The translations under genes were made by a program, and so were the position numbers. The notes under the pieces are model-generated. The model saw only the letters and a list, made by a program, of their open reading frames with translations, did not search any database and had not been told where the DNA came from. Below are positions 8,175 through 16,461 of a stretch of 53,972 nucleotides of DNA, one piece after another. The DNA lies in NCBI GenBank assembly GCA_035606175.1, contig DATNFW010000037.1:1-53972 (forward strand), given 5' to 3'. Each line of letters begins with the position of its first letter. Position 1 is the first letter of the stretch. Source of the DNA: JASHUC01 sp035606175 (GTDB lineage Bacteria; Pseudomonadota; Gammaproteobacteria; Steroidobacterales; Steroidobacteraceae).

Positions 8175-9163
8175 CAGCTTCTACGAGCGGCCGTGGCTCG
8201 CGGACGCAGCAGCGCTCTCAATGCCGCGGCGGATGCCGACCCGTTGAGCCGCGCGAGCCGTCCCTCACCGTAGGCCGCCAGCACCTCAGGGTGCACGTAG
8301 CACTTGCGGCAGATCGTCGGTGTGTTGCCGAGGCGCGCGGACACCTCACTGAGCGCCGCACTCACCTCCTGCTTCATGGCGCGTGCGCTGACCGGAGCGC
8401 GGCCACGCAAGCGCTCGAGCGTATCGAGCGTTGCGAACCACGTTCGGTAATCCTTCGCAGTGAACGGACCACCGCCGCTCGCCTCGCGCAAATACTCGTT
8501 CACGCTCGTCGAGTCGATCGGATGACGCTCGCCTGCCTCATCCACCCATTGAAAGAGCTCCTGTCCGGGGATATCGGCACAGCGGCGCACGATTGCCGCG
8601 AGCTTCGGATCGTGCACGTGCACCTCGCGGTGGATGCCGCTCTTTGCGCGAAACTCGAACCGCAGCTCCGCACCTCGCACCTTCACATGGCGGTTGCGAA
8701 GCGTCGTGAGGCCGTAGGAGCCGTTCGCGCGCGCGTACTCCTCGTTGCCGACGCGCACGAGCGTAGATTCGAGGAGCTTCACGACCGTTGCGAGCACGCG
8801 CTCGCGCGGCAGGCCGCGTTTGCCGAGATCGTGCGCGACGCGCCGGCGAATGCGCGGCAGCGCCCGTGCGAACTCGAGCATACGGTCGAACTTCGCCGCA
8901 TCGCGGTGCGCGCGCCACTGCGGGTGATAGCGATATTGCTTGCGGCCGCGCGCGTCGCGACCCGTCGCTTGCAAATGCCCGCGCGGATCGGTGCAGATCC
9001 AGACACCGCGATATGCGGGAGGAACGGCGAGCTTGCGAATACGGGCGAGGATCTCCGGATCGGCGATCCTCCTGCCGCCCGGGGTCAGATAAACGAACCC
9101 GCGTCCGCGCCGCACGCGCCGGATTCCGGGCTCCTCATCGCTCGTGAAACGCAGTCCGTTCAT
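8174..9163 (-). CDS. DNA topoisomerase IB (poxvirus-like)
   Basis: This 329-residue type IB topoisomerase relaxes supercoils through a 3'-phosphotyrosyl intermediate. From the ATG at 9163 the family pattern is complete: PPAYRGVWIC and RGHLQATGRDARGRKQYRYH in the N-terminal domain, then catalytic Arg156 (TLRNRH), Lys174 (FRAKSG), Arg240 (FTAKDYRTW), Asn280 and the nucleophile Tyr289 in RKCYVHP. Length is typical for bacterial members. The frame extends 39 codons upstream, but family proteins begin near LRFTSDEEPGI. No strong ribosome-binding site is seen, so the start is slightly uncertain. Confidence 0.93.
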   Translation of the reverse strand: MNGLRFTSDEEPGIRRVRRGRGFVYLTPGGRRIADPEILARIRKLAVPPAYRGVWICTDPRGHLQATGRDARGRKQYRYHPQWRAHRDAAKFDRMLEFARALPRIRRRVAHDLGKRGLPRERVLATVVKLLESTLVRVGNEEYARANGSYGLTTLRNRHVKVRGAELRFEFRAKSGIHREVHVHDPKLAAIVRRCADIPGQELFQWVDEAGERHPIDSTSVNEYLREASGGGPFTAKDYRTWFATLDTLERLRGRAPVSARAMKQEVSAALSEVSARLGNTPTICRKCYVHPEVLAAYGEGRLARLNGSASAAALRALLRPRATAARRS

Positions 9164-9334
9164 GCCATGGGACGCGCTCGTCGAGCTTGCGGCCCCGCGC
9201 GAGCGCACGCACTTTCCGTGCCCGCGGCCGCGCCGCGTGCCAGGGCAGCGGCGACCGGGCACCGCGGCAGCTCCGGCCACCGCGGCTGCCGGCCGCTACA
9301 GCGTTACTGTCTCGCCCGCGCGCTGCGGCGCTTC

Positions 9335-9370
9335 AGCGGGGCTCGCCCTGCCAGCGGGGCTCGCCCTGCC
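9335..9370. repeat. 18-bp direct repeat, two copies
   Basis: AGCGGGGCTCGCCCTGCC occurs at 9335-9352 and again at 9353-9370, in the gap between the PQQ dehydrogenase stop and the topoisomerase start. No function is evident. Confidence 0.85.
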
Positions 9371-9385
9371 AGCGCGCGCGCCGCT

Positions 9386-11515
9386 TCAGCGCGCGGCGCC
9401 CTCGTGCGGCTGCGTCGCAGATAGGCCGAACGCCGGCGGCGGGTGCTTCTTCAGATAATTCGCCCGCGCGATGATGTAAGCGCGTATGGCCTCGGTATCG
9501 GAGGGTTTCAGCACCGACGCGAAGGAATCCATTCCGCGCTCCGCGAGCACGCCCTTCAATACCACTTGATCGAATCCGAGTTGAGTGTAGAGCAGCGGTG
9601 TGCGCGTGAGATCCGGAAAATTCGAGCCGCGCGTCTGACCCTCCTCGCCGTGGCACGCGGCGCAGAAATGCGAGTACCGCTCCGCACCGGCCTGCACGAG
9701 TGTCGCCGAGGAGGTGGCGGGCGGCGGTGCGAGCGGGCGGCGCGTGAAGGGCTTGGTGGGAGGCAGCTGCACTTTGCCGTCGAGCGCGAACACGAGCAGC
9801 CGAGAGTAATTCGGCGCGTAATAGCCTTCGCGCTGATTGCCGCCGACGCTGACGGCGACATATTGACGGCCATCGAGCTCAAACGTGATGGGCGGCGCAT
9901 TGGCCCCCGTCTGCGTCTGGAAGCTCCAGAGCTTCTGTCCGGTGCGGGCATCGTAAGCGCGCAGCTCCTGCGAGCCGCCGCCGCTCTGGAACACGAGCCC
10001 GCCCGCAGTCGCGACCGCTCCGCCCGTGCCCCCCTGGCTGGTGGATTCGCCCTTCCAGACGACCTTACCGGTGACCGGATTCAAAGCCTGCAGATAGGCG
10101 ACGAACCCGCTCTTCGCTTTCGGATGATCTCGGTAGTAGTCGAATTGCGTTCCGAACACGATGCCGAGGTTGTAGCCCACCTCGCTCGGCGCGTACTTCG
10201 GATCGTCGATCATCGGGAAATACGCGTGCTGCGTGGGCACGTAGATGAGGCCGGTCTGCGGGCTGTACGCATTCGCCTCCCAGCCGTGAGCGCCCTGCAC
10301 GCCGGGGGCGAGATTGAACGGCTGGCCCGCCGGGTAGCGCGCCGCCGGCCGCACACGCGGCCGACCGGTTTCCGGATCGACGCCATCCGCCCAGTTCACT
10401 TCGGTGAAAGGACGGGCGTGCAGGAGCTTTCCCGTCGCCGCATCGATCGTGTAGAAGAACCCGTTCTTCGAGGGCTGCAAGATGACGCGCCGTAGATGGC
10501 CGCCGATCTTCAGATTGACGACCATCATGGGACTCACGGCGTCGTAGTCCCACGTATCGGCGGGGGTCTCCTGGTAGTGCCACACGTACTCGCCCGTCTC
10601 GGCCTTCACGGCGACGATCGAGGCGAGGTAGAGATTGTCGCCGAGGGACGGATCGCGATCGGCATCGTTCCACGGCGAGCCGTTGCCGGTGCCGAAATAG
10701 ACGAGATCGGTCACCGGGTCGTAGACGATGGCATCCCACACCGTGCCGCCGCCGCCGAGCTTCCACCAGTCGCCGCCCCAGGTCTTCGCGGCGCGGCGCA
10801 TCGCATCGTTCTCGAAACCCTCGCGCGGATTGCCCGGCACCGTGTAGAAGCGCCAGACCCGTTTGCCGGTCTCCGCGTCGTACGCGGCGATATAGCCGCG
10901 TACGCCGAATTCCGAGCCCGAGTTGCCGATGAAGACGAGGCCCTTTGCGACGCGCGGAGCGCTCGTGATCGAGTAGTGATGTCCGCGATCGACTGTGACC
11001 GTCGACCACACCTCCTTACCCGTGCGAGCATCGATCGCGACGAGGCGCCCATCGAGGGTCCCGACGTAGATCTTGCCGTGCCAGGCGGCGATCCCCCGGT
11101 TCACGAGCCCGCAGCACACGTTCACCGCCCACTGGCCGGGCACCTTCGGGTCGTACTCCCAGAGCTTGCGGCCGGTCGCGACCTCGAAGGCGTACACCTT
11201 GCTCCAGGCCGTCGAGACGTAGATCACCCCGTCGATATAGAGCGGTGTGCCGTCCTGGGAGAGGTTCGTGTCGTAATCCGCGTACCAGACGAGTCCGAGA
11301 CGATCGACGTTCCGAGGATTGATCTGCGTGAGCCGGCTGTAGCGCTGCTCCTCGTACGTCCCACCGTACGTCATCCACTCGGAGGGCTCGGAGGCCGCAT
11401 TCAGCAGTCGCGCGGCCGTTACGTTCGCTGGCTGGTGCGTCGCCGCGGATGCAAAACCGAGCCACGCAGCGGAGAAGACGGCGCACACGCCGACCGCAGT
11501 CATCCGATTCACCAC
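9386..11515 (-). CDS. PQQ-dependent quinohemoprotein alcohol dehydrogenase
   Basis: A periplasmic eight-bladed propeller alcohol dehydrogenase with a fused cytochrome c. A signal peptide follows the GTG start. The vicinal disulfide pair VNVCCG is at about residues 134-135, and repeated W motifs (AIDARTGKEVW, AAYDAETGKRVWRF, YDARTGQKLWSF) mark the blades. TWDYDAVSP carries the Asp of the active site. The C-terminal FCAACHGEEG box binds heme c, with a later Met as likely ligand. This makes it a type II enzyme passing electrons from alcohol oxidation to the respiratory chain. The start is GTG at 11515 or 11512, downstream of AAGGGGG. PQQ biosynthesis genes are not in the window. Confidence 0.93.
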   Translation of the reverse strand: MVNRMTAVGVCAVFSAAWLGFASAATHQPANVTAARLLNAASEPSEWMTYGGTYEEQRYSRLTQINPRNVDRLGLVWYADYDTNLSQDGTPLYIDGVIYVSTAWSKVYAFEVATGRKLWEYDPKVPGQWAVNVCCGLVNRGIAAWHGKIYVGTLDGRLVAIDARTGKEVWSTVTVDRGHHYSITSAPRVAKGLVFIGNSGSEFGVRGYIAAYDAETGKRVWRFYTVPGNPREGFENDAMRRAAKTWGGDWWKLGGGGTVWDAIVYDPVTDLVYFGTGNGSPWNDADRDPSLGDNLYLASIVAVKAETGEYVWHYQETPADTWDYDAVSPMMVVNLKIGGHLRRVILQPSKNGFFYTIDAATGKLLHARPFTEVNWADGVDPETGRPRVRPAARYPAGQPFNLAPGVQGAHGWEANAYSPQTGLIYVPTQHAYFPMIDDPKYAPSEVGYNLGIVFGTQFDYYRDHPKAKSGFVAYLQALNPVTGKVVWKGESTSQGGTGGAVATAGGLVFQSGGGSQELRAYDARTGQKLWSFQTQTGANAPPITFELDGRQYVAVSVGGNQREGYYAPNYSRLLVFALDGKVQLPPTKPFTRRPLAPPPATSSATLVQAGAERYSHFCAACHGEEGQTRGSNFPDLTRTPLLYTQLGFDQVVLKGVLAERGMDSFASVLKPSDTEAIRAYIIARANYLKKHPPPAFGLSATQPHEGAAR

Positions 11516-11640
11516 GGAGCCCCCTTCGACAAAGTGACCCGATGGCCCCGCTCGATCGGGCGGTGCTCCGAGGTCGAATTTGTCATTGTACCGAGCGCTC
11601 CTGCGCGACGAAACCGCCGCCGCAGCGCGAGGCATCGGCG

Positions 11641-12042
11641 CTACAGCGCGTTGAAGATGCTGTTCACCAAGTCGCTCGCAAGCCCGAAGCCGGCGCCGAG
11701 ACCGAGGCCCGACATCACATTGCCCATGAAGCCGCCTCGAGAGCCGTAGTAGGGCTGCGCGGCCCAGCCGCGCGGCTGGAAGCTCGGCTGCTGCATCGAG
11801 CCGAGATGACTCTCGAGCACGTGGATGTACTCGGCCATCTGCTGGATGAGTCCGAGCGCCGACTGATTCTGCTGCTGAATGGACAGCGTCGCCTCGCGCA
11901 GATCGAGCAACAGCTCGCGCTGCAGGGAGGGATCGGTCACCTTCTGCTGCAATTTATCGGCGAATGCCTTGATCGCTTGTGCGGTCTCGTTGGCCTGATT
12001 CTGCAGCTGCATCGCCTGCGACTCGGCGCTTTGGTAGTCCAT
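11641..12042 (-). CDS. Small coiled-coil protein with Gly-rich C-terminus, unknown function
   Basis: A 133-residue protein I do not recognise. Residues 1-85 are Gln-rich amphipathic helix (QSAESQAMQLQNQANETAQA and onward), likely a coiled coil. The tail after PRGWAAQPYYGSRGGFMG is Gly-rich, with GLGLGAGFGLASDLVNSIFNAL able to form a short hydrophobic helix. A clear GAGAGGT sits seven bases before the ATG, so this is a real gene. It lies 44 bp after the GT9 gene on the same strand and 125 bp before the PQQ dehydrogenase start. Tails of this kind occur in proteins associated with membranes or cell envelopes, but no function can be claimed. Confidence 0.75.
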   Translation of the reverse strand: MDYQSAESQAMQLQNQANETAQAIKAFADKLQQKVTDPSLQRELLLDLREATLSIQQQNQSALGLIQQMAEYIHVLESHLGSMQQPSFQPRGWAAQPYYGSRGGFMGNVMSGLGLGAGFGLASDLVNSIFNAL

Positions 12043-12086
12043 CGTGTTGACCTCTCTACAACGGTATGCCGCGTGATTTTACGTGC

Positions 12087-13148
12087 TCAGGATGTCGGGC
12101 GCTCCGCCGCGAGTGCATCGAGCCGCTCGATCACCGCCTCGGGCTCGATGAGGTCCATCACCCCCGGGCGCTCGACCTTGGTCCGCCAGGGCAGCTCGTC
12201 CGCCCCCCGGCCGAGGAATTTGCGCGCGGCCGCATCGAATCGGTCGATGCACCACTGCCGGCTGAAATACGGCCCGCTCCGCGCGGAGCGCGTCGCGGCG
12301 TAGAGTCCGATCACAGGAGTCCCCGCGGCCGTTGCCATGTGCACCGGCCCCGAATCGGGCGTCAGCAGCGCCCAGGCTCGCGCGAGCGTCGCCTGCAGAC
12401 CGGTGAGCGTGTCGCGGCCGATGAGATCCGTGCAGGGCTCGCGCATGTGCCGCGCGATCTCCGCGCCCATGCGGTGCTCGAGCTCCGAGGCCCCGCCGCA
12501 GAGAAGGACCCGCAATCCGAGCTCGCGCGCGGCATGGTCGGCGACGCGCGCGTAATGCTCGGCTCGCCAGTTGCGAAGCGGATGACTCGAGCAGGGACTC
12601 ACGATGAGCGTCGGGGCATCCTGGGGAATGACGCGCGCCGCGTACTCGAGCGCCTCCTCGGGAACGGGGATGTCCCATCGATATTCCCGCGCACTTACCC
12701 CCAGCGCACGCGCGAAGCCGAACAGCCCGTCCATCACGTGCTCGCGCGGCGCGGGCTCGATGCGGTGCGTGGTGAAGAGCCACTGCAGATCGAGCGCGCG
12801 CTCGCGGTCGTAGCCGAGTTTGACCGCGGATCGCACGAGCGCCGCGGCAAGACTCGCGCGGAGCGCGAACTGCATGTGCAACAGCAGATCGAAACGGCGC
12901 CCCCCGAGCGCGCGGCGCAGGGCCGCAAGGCCGGCGAGCCCCGCTCGCTTGTCGTACACGATGAACTCGATCTCCGGTATGCGGCCGATGAGCGCCGCCT
13001 CGGCGCGGCCGATCAGCCACGTGAAGCGCGCCTGCGGCCATTGCCGCTGCAGCGTGCGGATCACCGGCAGCGCATGACAGACATCGCCGATCGCGGAGAG
13101 CTTCACGACCGCGATCGAGCGCGGCGGTTGCTGCAAATCGATCGACAC
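12087..13148 (-). CDS. Glycosyltransferase family 9, heptosyltransferase-like
   Basis: A 353-residue GT-B enzyme of the LPS heptosyltransferase type, which adds heptose to the lipopolysaccharide inner core on the cytoplasmic side of the inner membrane. It opens with AVVKLSAIGDVCHALPVIRT, the WaaC/WaaF signature, and has the C-terminal donor motif TPDSGPVHMATAAGTPVIGLY. The GTG start at 13148 lies one base past the stop of the upstream MoeB-like gene, so translational coupling is likely. The first strand begins right after this start. WaaC-like is the best guess, but the exact acceptor is not determinable and no other core genes are adjacent. Confidence 0.87.
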   Translation of the reverse strand: MSIDLQQPPRSIAVVKLSAIGDVCHALPVIRTLQRQWPQARFTWLIGRAEAALIGRIPEIEFIVYDKRAGLAGLAALRRALGGRRFDLLLHMQFALRASLAAALVRSAVKLGYDRERALDLQWLFTTHRIEPAPREHVMDGLFGFARALGVSAREYRWDIPVPEEALEYAARVIPQDAPTLIVSPCSSHPLRNWRAEHYARVADHAARELGLRVLLCGGASELEHRMGAEIARHMREPCTDLIGRDTLTGLQATLARAWALLTPDSGPVHMATAAGTPVIGLYAATRSARSGPYFSRQWCIDRFDAAARKFLGRGADELPWRTKVERPGVMDLIEPEAVIERLDALAAERPTS

Positions 13149-13149
13149 G

Positions 13150-14292
13150 TCAGTCGAGTGTGAGCGTCGAGTCGATCTCGCGCGCCCACGCGAGGAGTCC
13201 ACCCTCGAGGTGCCCGGGCAGCTCGATCCCCTCGCGCAGCGCGAGCTCACAGGCGGCGAGGCTGCGCCGGCCGCTCCGACAGAGGAATACGGGAAGCGCG
13301 CCGCGCGGGATCTCGTGAAGCCGCCGCGGGAGGTCTGCGAGTGGAATGTTGATCGAGCCCTCGAGGCGCCCCGTCGCAAATTCGTGCGGCTCGCGCACAT
13401 CCACGAGCACGACCGGCTGCGAGGCCCCGCCGCTCGGCAGAGCGCGGCTCAGCGTCTCGCGGAGCTCCGGCGCTGCGAGCCGCCGGATGCCTTCGAGCGA
13501 GGGGCCGCAGCGCTCGTCCCGATCGGTGAGCGTCGTGATGCTCGGGGTCGCGCCGCAGACAGCGCACTCGCGGCGCCGCTCGATCGGGAACTCGTGGAAG
13601 CTCATCTCGAGCGCATCGTAGGTGAGGAGCCGGCCAATGAGCGGCTCGCCGATGCCGGTCGCGAGCTTCACCGCTTCGGTCGCCTGGATTGCGCCGAGCA
13701 CGCCGGGGAGCACCCCGAGCACGCCCGCCTCGGCGCAGTTCGCCACGACCCCTTCGAGCGCCTCCGGATACAGGCACCGATAACACGGGCCGCATCCCGG
13801 CACGTACGTCATCACCTGCCCTTCGAAACGGTGAATCGCGGCGCTCACGAGCGGCTTGCCGAGCATCACGCACGCATCGTTGACGAGGTAGCGCGTCGCG
13901 AGCCGGTCCGTTCCATCGAGGATCACGTCATAGTCCGCGATCACCGTGCGCACGTTCGCCGCACGCAGCTCGAGTGCATGCGGTGCGACTGCGATCTCGG
14001 GATTCAAATGCGCGAGGCGCTCGCATGCGGCCTCGGTTTTCGCCCGACCGATGTCCGCGGTCGCAAACAGGAGCTGGCGCTGCAAGTTCGACAGCTCCAC
14101 ACGATCACAATCGACGATACCGAGGGTACCGACCCCTGCTGCGGCGAGATACATGGCAGCGGGCGATCCCAGGCCGCCCGCGCCGACGACGAGAATGCGC
14201 GCGTGTTTGAGTCGTTCCTGCCCGGCCGCGCCGAGCTCAGCGAGCGCGAGGTGGCGCTGATACCGGTTGCGTTCCGCGGCCGAGAGGCTCAT
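13150..14292 (-). CDS. moeB: ThiF/MoeB-family adenylyltransferase fused to a rhodanese domain
   Basis: An E1-like enzyme that adenylates the C-terminal Gly-Gly of a small sulfur-carrier protein and can supply sulfur through its own rhodanese domain, as in MoeZ and MOCS3. From the ATG at 14292 it has nucleotide loop GAGGLGSP (37-44), the catalytic Asp in DGTDR, and zinc Cys pairs CYRC (170, 173) and CAVC (243, 246). The rhodanese domain, about residues 270-375, has active Cys338 in FLCRSGRRS. A GTG at 14307 is an alternative start. The likely partner, a MoaD/ThiS-like protein ending in Gly-Gly, is directly upstream. No other molybdopterin or thiamin genes are nearby, so the product of the pathway is open. 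Confidence 0.92.
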   Translation of the reverse strand: MSLSAAERNRYQRHLALAELGAAGQERLKHARILVVGAGGLGSPAAMYLAAAGVGTLGIVDCDRVELSNLQRQLLFATADIGRAKTEAACERLAHLNPEIAVAPHALELRAANVRTVIADYDVILDGTDRLATRYLVNDACVMLGKPLVSAAIHRFEGQVMTYVPGCGPCYRCLYPEALEGVVANCAEAGVLGVLPGVLGAIQATEAVKLATGIGEPLIGRLLTYDALEMSFHEFPIERRRECAVCGATPSITTLTDRDERCGPSLEGIRRLAAPELRETLSRALPSGGASQPVVLVDVREPHEFATGRLEGSINIPLADLPRRLHEIPRGALPVFLCRSGRRSLAACELALREGIELPGHLEGGLLAWAREIDSTLTLD

Positions 14293-14319
14293 CGCAGTCG
14301 CATCCACCGCGGGCGCAAC

Positions 14320-14607
14320 TCAACCTCCGCTCAGCGCGCAGATCACATGTACGGTCTCGCGCGCTCCCACGGCCTCAGAAAGCGATTTCACCTCGCGCGT
14401 CTCCACGTACAGGCGAATGTGCGGGCGGATCGCATCCTGCTCGTCGATCATGCGAAAGCGGATGCCGGGAAAGCGCCGGTCGAGATCGGCGAGCACTTCG
14501 GCGAGGGTCGCACCGTCGGCCGCTACTTTCGCCGCGCCTCCCGTGTAGGAGCGCAGCGGGCTTGCGATCCGGACCGTGCAGGCTCGTGCAGTCGGTGATG
14601 CATTCAC
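14320..14607 (-). CDS. MoaD/ThiS-like sulfur-carrier protein
   Basis: A 95-residue beta-grasp protein ending in ALSGG, the C-terminal Gly-Gly needed for adenylation and thiocarboxylate formation. Internal features fit the family: PLRSYTGG, LAEVLADLDRRFPGIR and the IRLYVETREV strand. It is translated from a GTG at 14607. Its stop is 27 bp before the MoeB-rhodanese start and the BNR propeller stop is 21 bp upstream of its own start, so the three are very probably one operon. It could serve molybdopterin, thiamin, a thio-modified metabolite or protein conjugation; the neighbouring propeller argues against a plain cofactor operon. Confidence 0.88.
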   Translation of the reverse strand: MNASPTARACTVRIASPLRSYTGGAAKVAADGATLAEVLADLDRRFPGIRFRMIDEQDAIRPHIRLYVETREVKSLSEAVGARETVHVICALSGG

Positions 14608-14628
14608 GACTCGCCCCGCGTGCGCCCG

Positions 14629-15750
14629 CTACGCCGCGTACGTCACGGAGTAGATCTCCGGCAGGTGTTGCACTATCAAATGCCAGCGCTCGCCCCCGCT
14701 CGCGCCGGCCCAGACCTCCCCGCCCGTCGTTCCGAAATAGACCCCCGGCCGCTCCCGCCGATCGGTGCACATCGCCTGGCGCAACACGGTGAGCCACGCG
14801 CGGCGCTCGGGGAGTCCGCGGTCGAGGCGCCGCCAGCTGCGCCCTCCGTCCTGCGTGCGGTACACCGCAGGCCGGCCTGCGATCGAAGTGCGCGGCCAGA
14901 CCGTCTGTCCGTCCATGGGGAGCACCCACGCGGTCTCTGCGTCCTCGGGGTGCACGACGATCGGAAAGCCGATGTCGCCGATCTTCTTCGGCATCGCCGT
15001 CCCGATGCGCGCCCAGCGTCGCGCCGGGCGGTCGAGGCGATAGATGCCGCAGTGGTTCTGCTGATAGAGCCGGTCGGGTGCGAGCGGATGCTGCACGAGA
15101 CAGTGCGGGTCGTGACCGAATGCCGCGTTCGGGTCCGGCAGGAAATCCGCCGCGCAACCTTCATTGAGAGGCGCCCATTCCTGCCCGCCGTCGAGCGATT
15201 CGAAGACACCGCCGACGGAGATGGCGATGTACAGATGGCGGGGATCGCGAGGGTCGACGAGGATCGAGTGCAGGAACGGCCCATCCGGCGTGCCGAATGC
15301 CGCCCACTTGGCGCGCATCGGATGATCGTTGAATCCGGCGACCGGTTCCCAGCGCTCGCCGCCATCCGCGGAGCGGAACAACCCCGCGGGCGATGTGCCC
15401 GCGTACCACGTCGCCGATTCCGAGGCGTGGCCCGGGGTCAGCCAGAACACCCGCTGCACGGCGAGCGCGGTCTCTCCCTCGGCGGCCCGGCGAAATTGCG
15501 GTGGCTGTGCGGCCTCACGCCAGCTGCGACCGCGGTCCGTCGAGCGGTAAACCGTGGGACCGAGGTGCCCCGTCTTGGCGGCCATGAGCAGAACGTTCGG
15601 CTCGCGCGGGTCCTGCACGATGTGATGGATGATGTGCCCGAGAAACTGCGGTCCGGCGAGTCTCCACTGCCTGCGTCTCGCATCCGGCCGCAGCGCGAAC
15701 GCACCCTTGCGAGTACCGACCCAGAGCGTCTCCCCCATGGGCGGGAGCAT
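14629..15750 (-). CDS. BNR/Asp-box beta-propeller (sialidase-like fold, WD40/YVTN/BNR family)
   Basis: A 373-residue propeller with at least four Asp-box motifs of form S/T-x-D-x-G-x-x-W: STDRGRSW, SADGGERW, SLDGGQEW and TQDGGRSW. The opening METLWVGTRKGAF-type segment is typical of cytoplasmic BNR proteins annotated as exo-alpha-sialidase-like; I see no signal peptide and no complete sialidase Arg triad can be asserted. Starts at 15750 or 15738 (ATG) are both possible. It sits 21 bp before the sulfur-carrier gene, so a role with that pair is likely. Real catalytic activity is doubtful; a binding or scaffolding propeller is equally possible. Confidence 0.82.
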   Translation of the reverse strand: MLPPMGETLWVGTRKGAFALRPDARRRQWRLAGPQFLGHIIHHIVQDPREPNVLLMAAKTGHLGPTVYRSTDRGRSWREAAQPPQFRRAAEGETALAVQRVFWLTPGHASESATWYAGTSPAGLFRSADGGERWEPVAGFNDHPMRAKWAAFGTPDGPFLHSILVDPRDPRHLYIAISVGGVFESLDGGQEWAPLNEGCAADFLPDPNAAFGHDPHCLVQHPLAPDRLYQQNHCGIYRLDRPARRWARIGTAMPKKIGDIGFPIVVHPEDAETAWVLPMDGQTVWPRTSIAGRPAVYRTQDGGRSWRRLDRGLPERRAWLTVLRQAMCTDRRERPGVYFGTTGGEVWAGASGGERWHLIVQHLPEIYSVTYAA

Positions 15751-15771
15751 CGACTCAATCGGGCGCAGGTG

Positions 15772-16356
15772 TCAACGGAGCGGCGTCAAGCGAGTGGCGT
15801 CACGATAGCGCCGCGCGAGGAGCGTGCGCGAGATGAACACCCGGCGATGAAAGCGCCGCAGGATGGTGCTGCGGAGCGCCACCGGATTCGTCGCGGCGAC
15901 GAGCAGCAGCACGAGGATGTTCTTGCCGATGCGGTGAAGAGTCCCCGCGGTCTCTGCCTCGCCCTCGTCGACCATCTCGAAGCCGTAGCGCGCGACGAGT
16001 CTCGTGAACTGCTCGGCCTGGTGGGCGCTGCCGAGATGCATGTCGCCGCAGATCGCCACCACATCGTCGAGCTCGCCCTGCTGCTGCAGGTGGCGCGCGA
16101 GCTCACGGAGCGAAACGTGCGCCGCGCGACTCATGTGGCGAGCCCAGCGGACCGTCGGGCCGCGAAGGCCGAGCGGCGGAATGTGTTCGTTCCACAGGTG
16201 CAGGATCAGGATGGGATCGCCGGCTGCGATCTCCGTTCCGTCCGCGAGGGTGAGCGCACGGTCGGACTGCCCGACCTCGGCGCGGAAGAGACAGCGCCGG
16301 TCGGTCGTGAACTCGTAGATGCCCTGTCGCCTGCGCAGCCACCGGTCGAGCCTCAT
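15772..16356 (-). CDS. YkoP-like domain protein, unknown function
   Basis: A protein of about 194 residues. The segment DGTEIAAGDPILILHLWNEHIPP is reminiscent of the YkoP-like domain, often found beside polysaccharide-modifying proteins, and MRLDRWLRRRQGIYEFT resembles that domain's start. The identification is from memory of the motif and tentative. No signal peptide; residues about 130-170 hold a hydrophobic stretch (ILVLLLVAATNPVAL). An in-frame TTG at 16413 with GGAG nine bases upstream is an alternative start. It lies 21 bp before the BNR gene on the same strand, so it may be part of that operon. Confidence 0.65.
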   Translation of the reverse strand: MRLDRWLRRRQGIYEFTTDRRCLFRAEVGQSDRALTLADGTEIAAGDPILILHLWNEHIPPLGLRGPTVRWARHMSRAAHVSLRELARHLQQQGELDDVVAICGDMHLGSAHQAEQFTRLVARYGFEMVDEGEAETAGTLHRIGKNILVLLLVAATNPVALRSTILRRFHRRVFISRTLLARRYRDATRLTPLR

Positions 16357-16461
16357 GACCCACTCGAGCCATGAGAGCGTCGCACTACGCTTCTCAGACA
16401 GCTCGGCGGACAAGACAGCGGCTCCGGATGGATATCGTCTGCAACGCTTCGGCTCCAGGAA

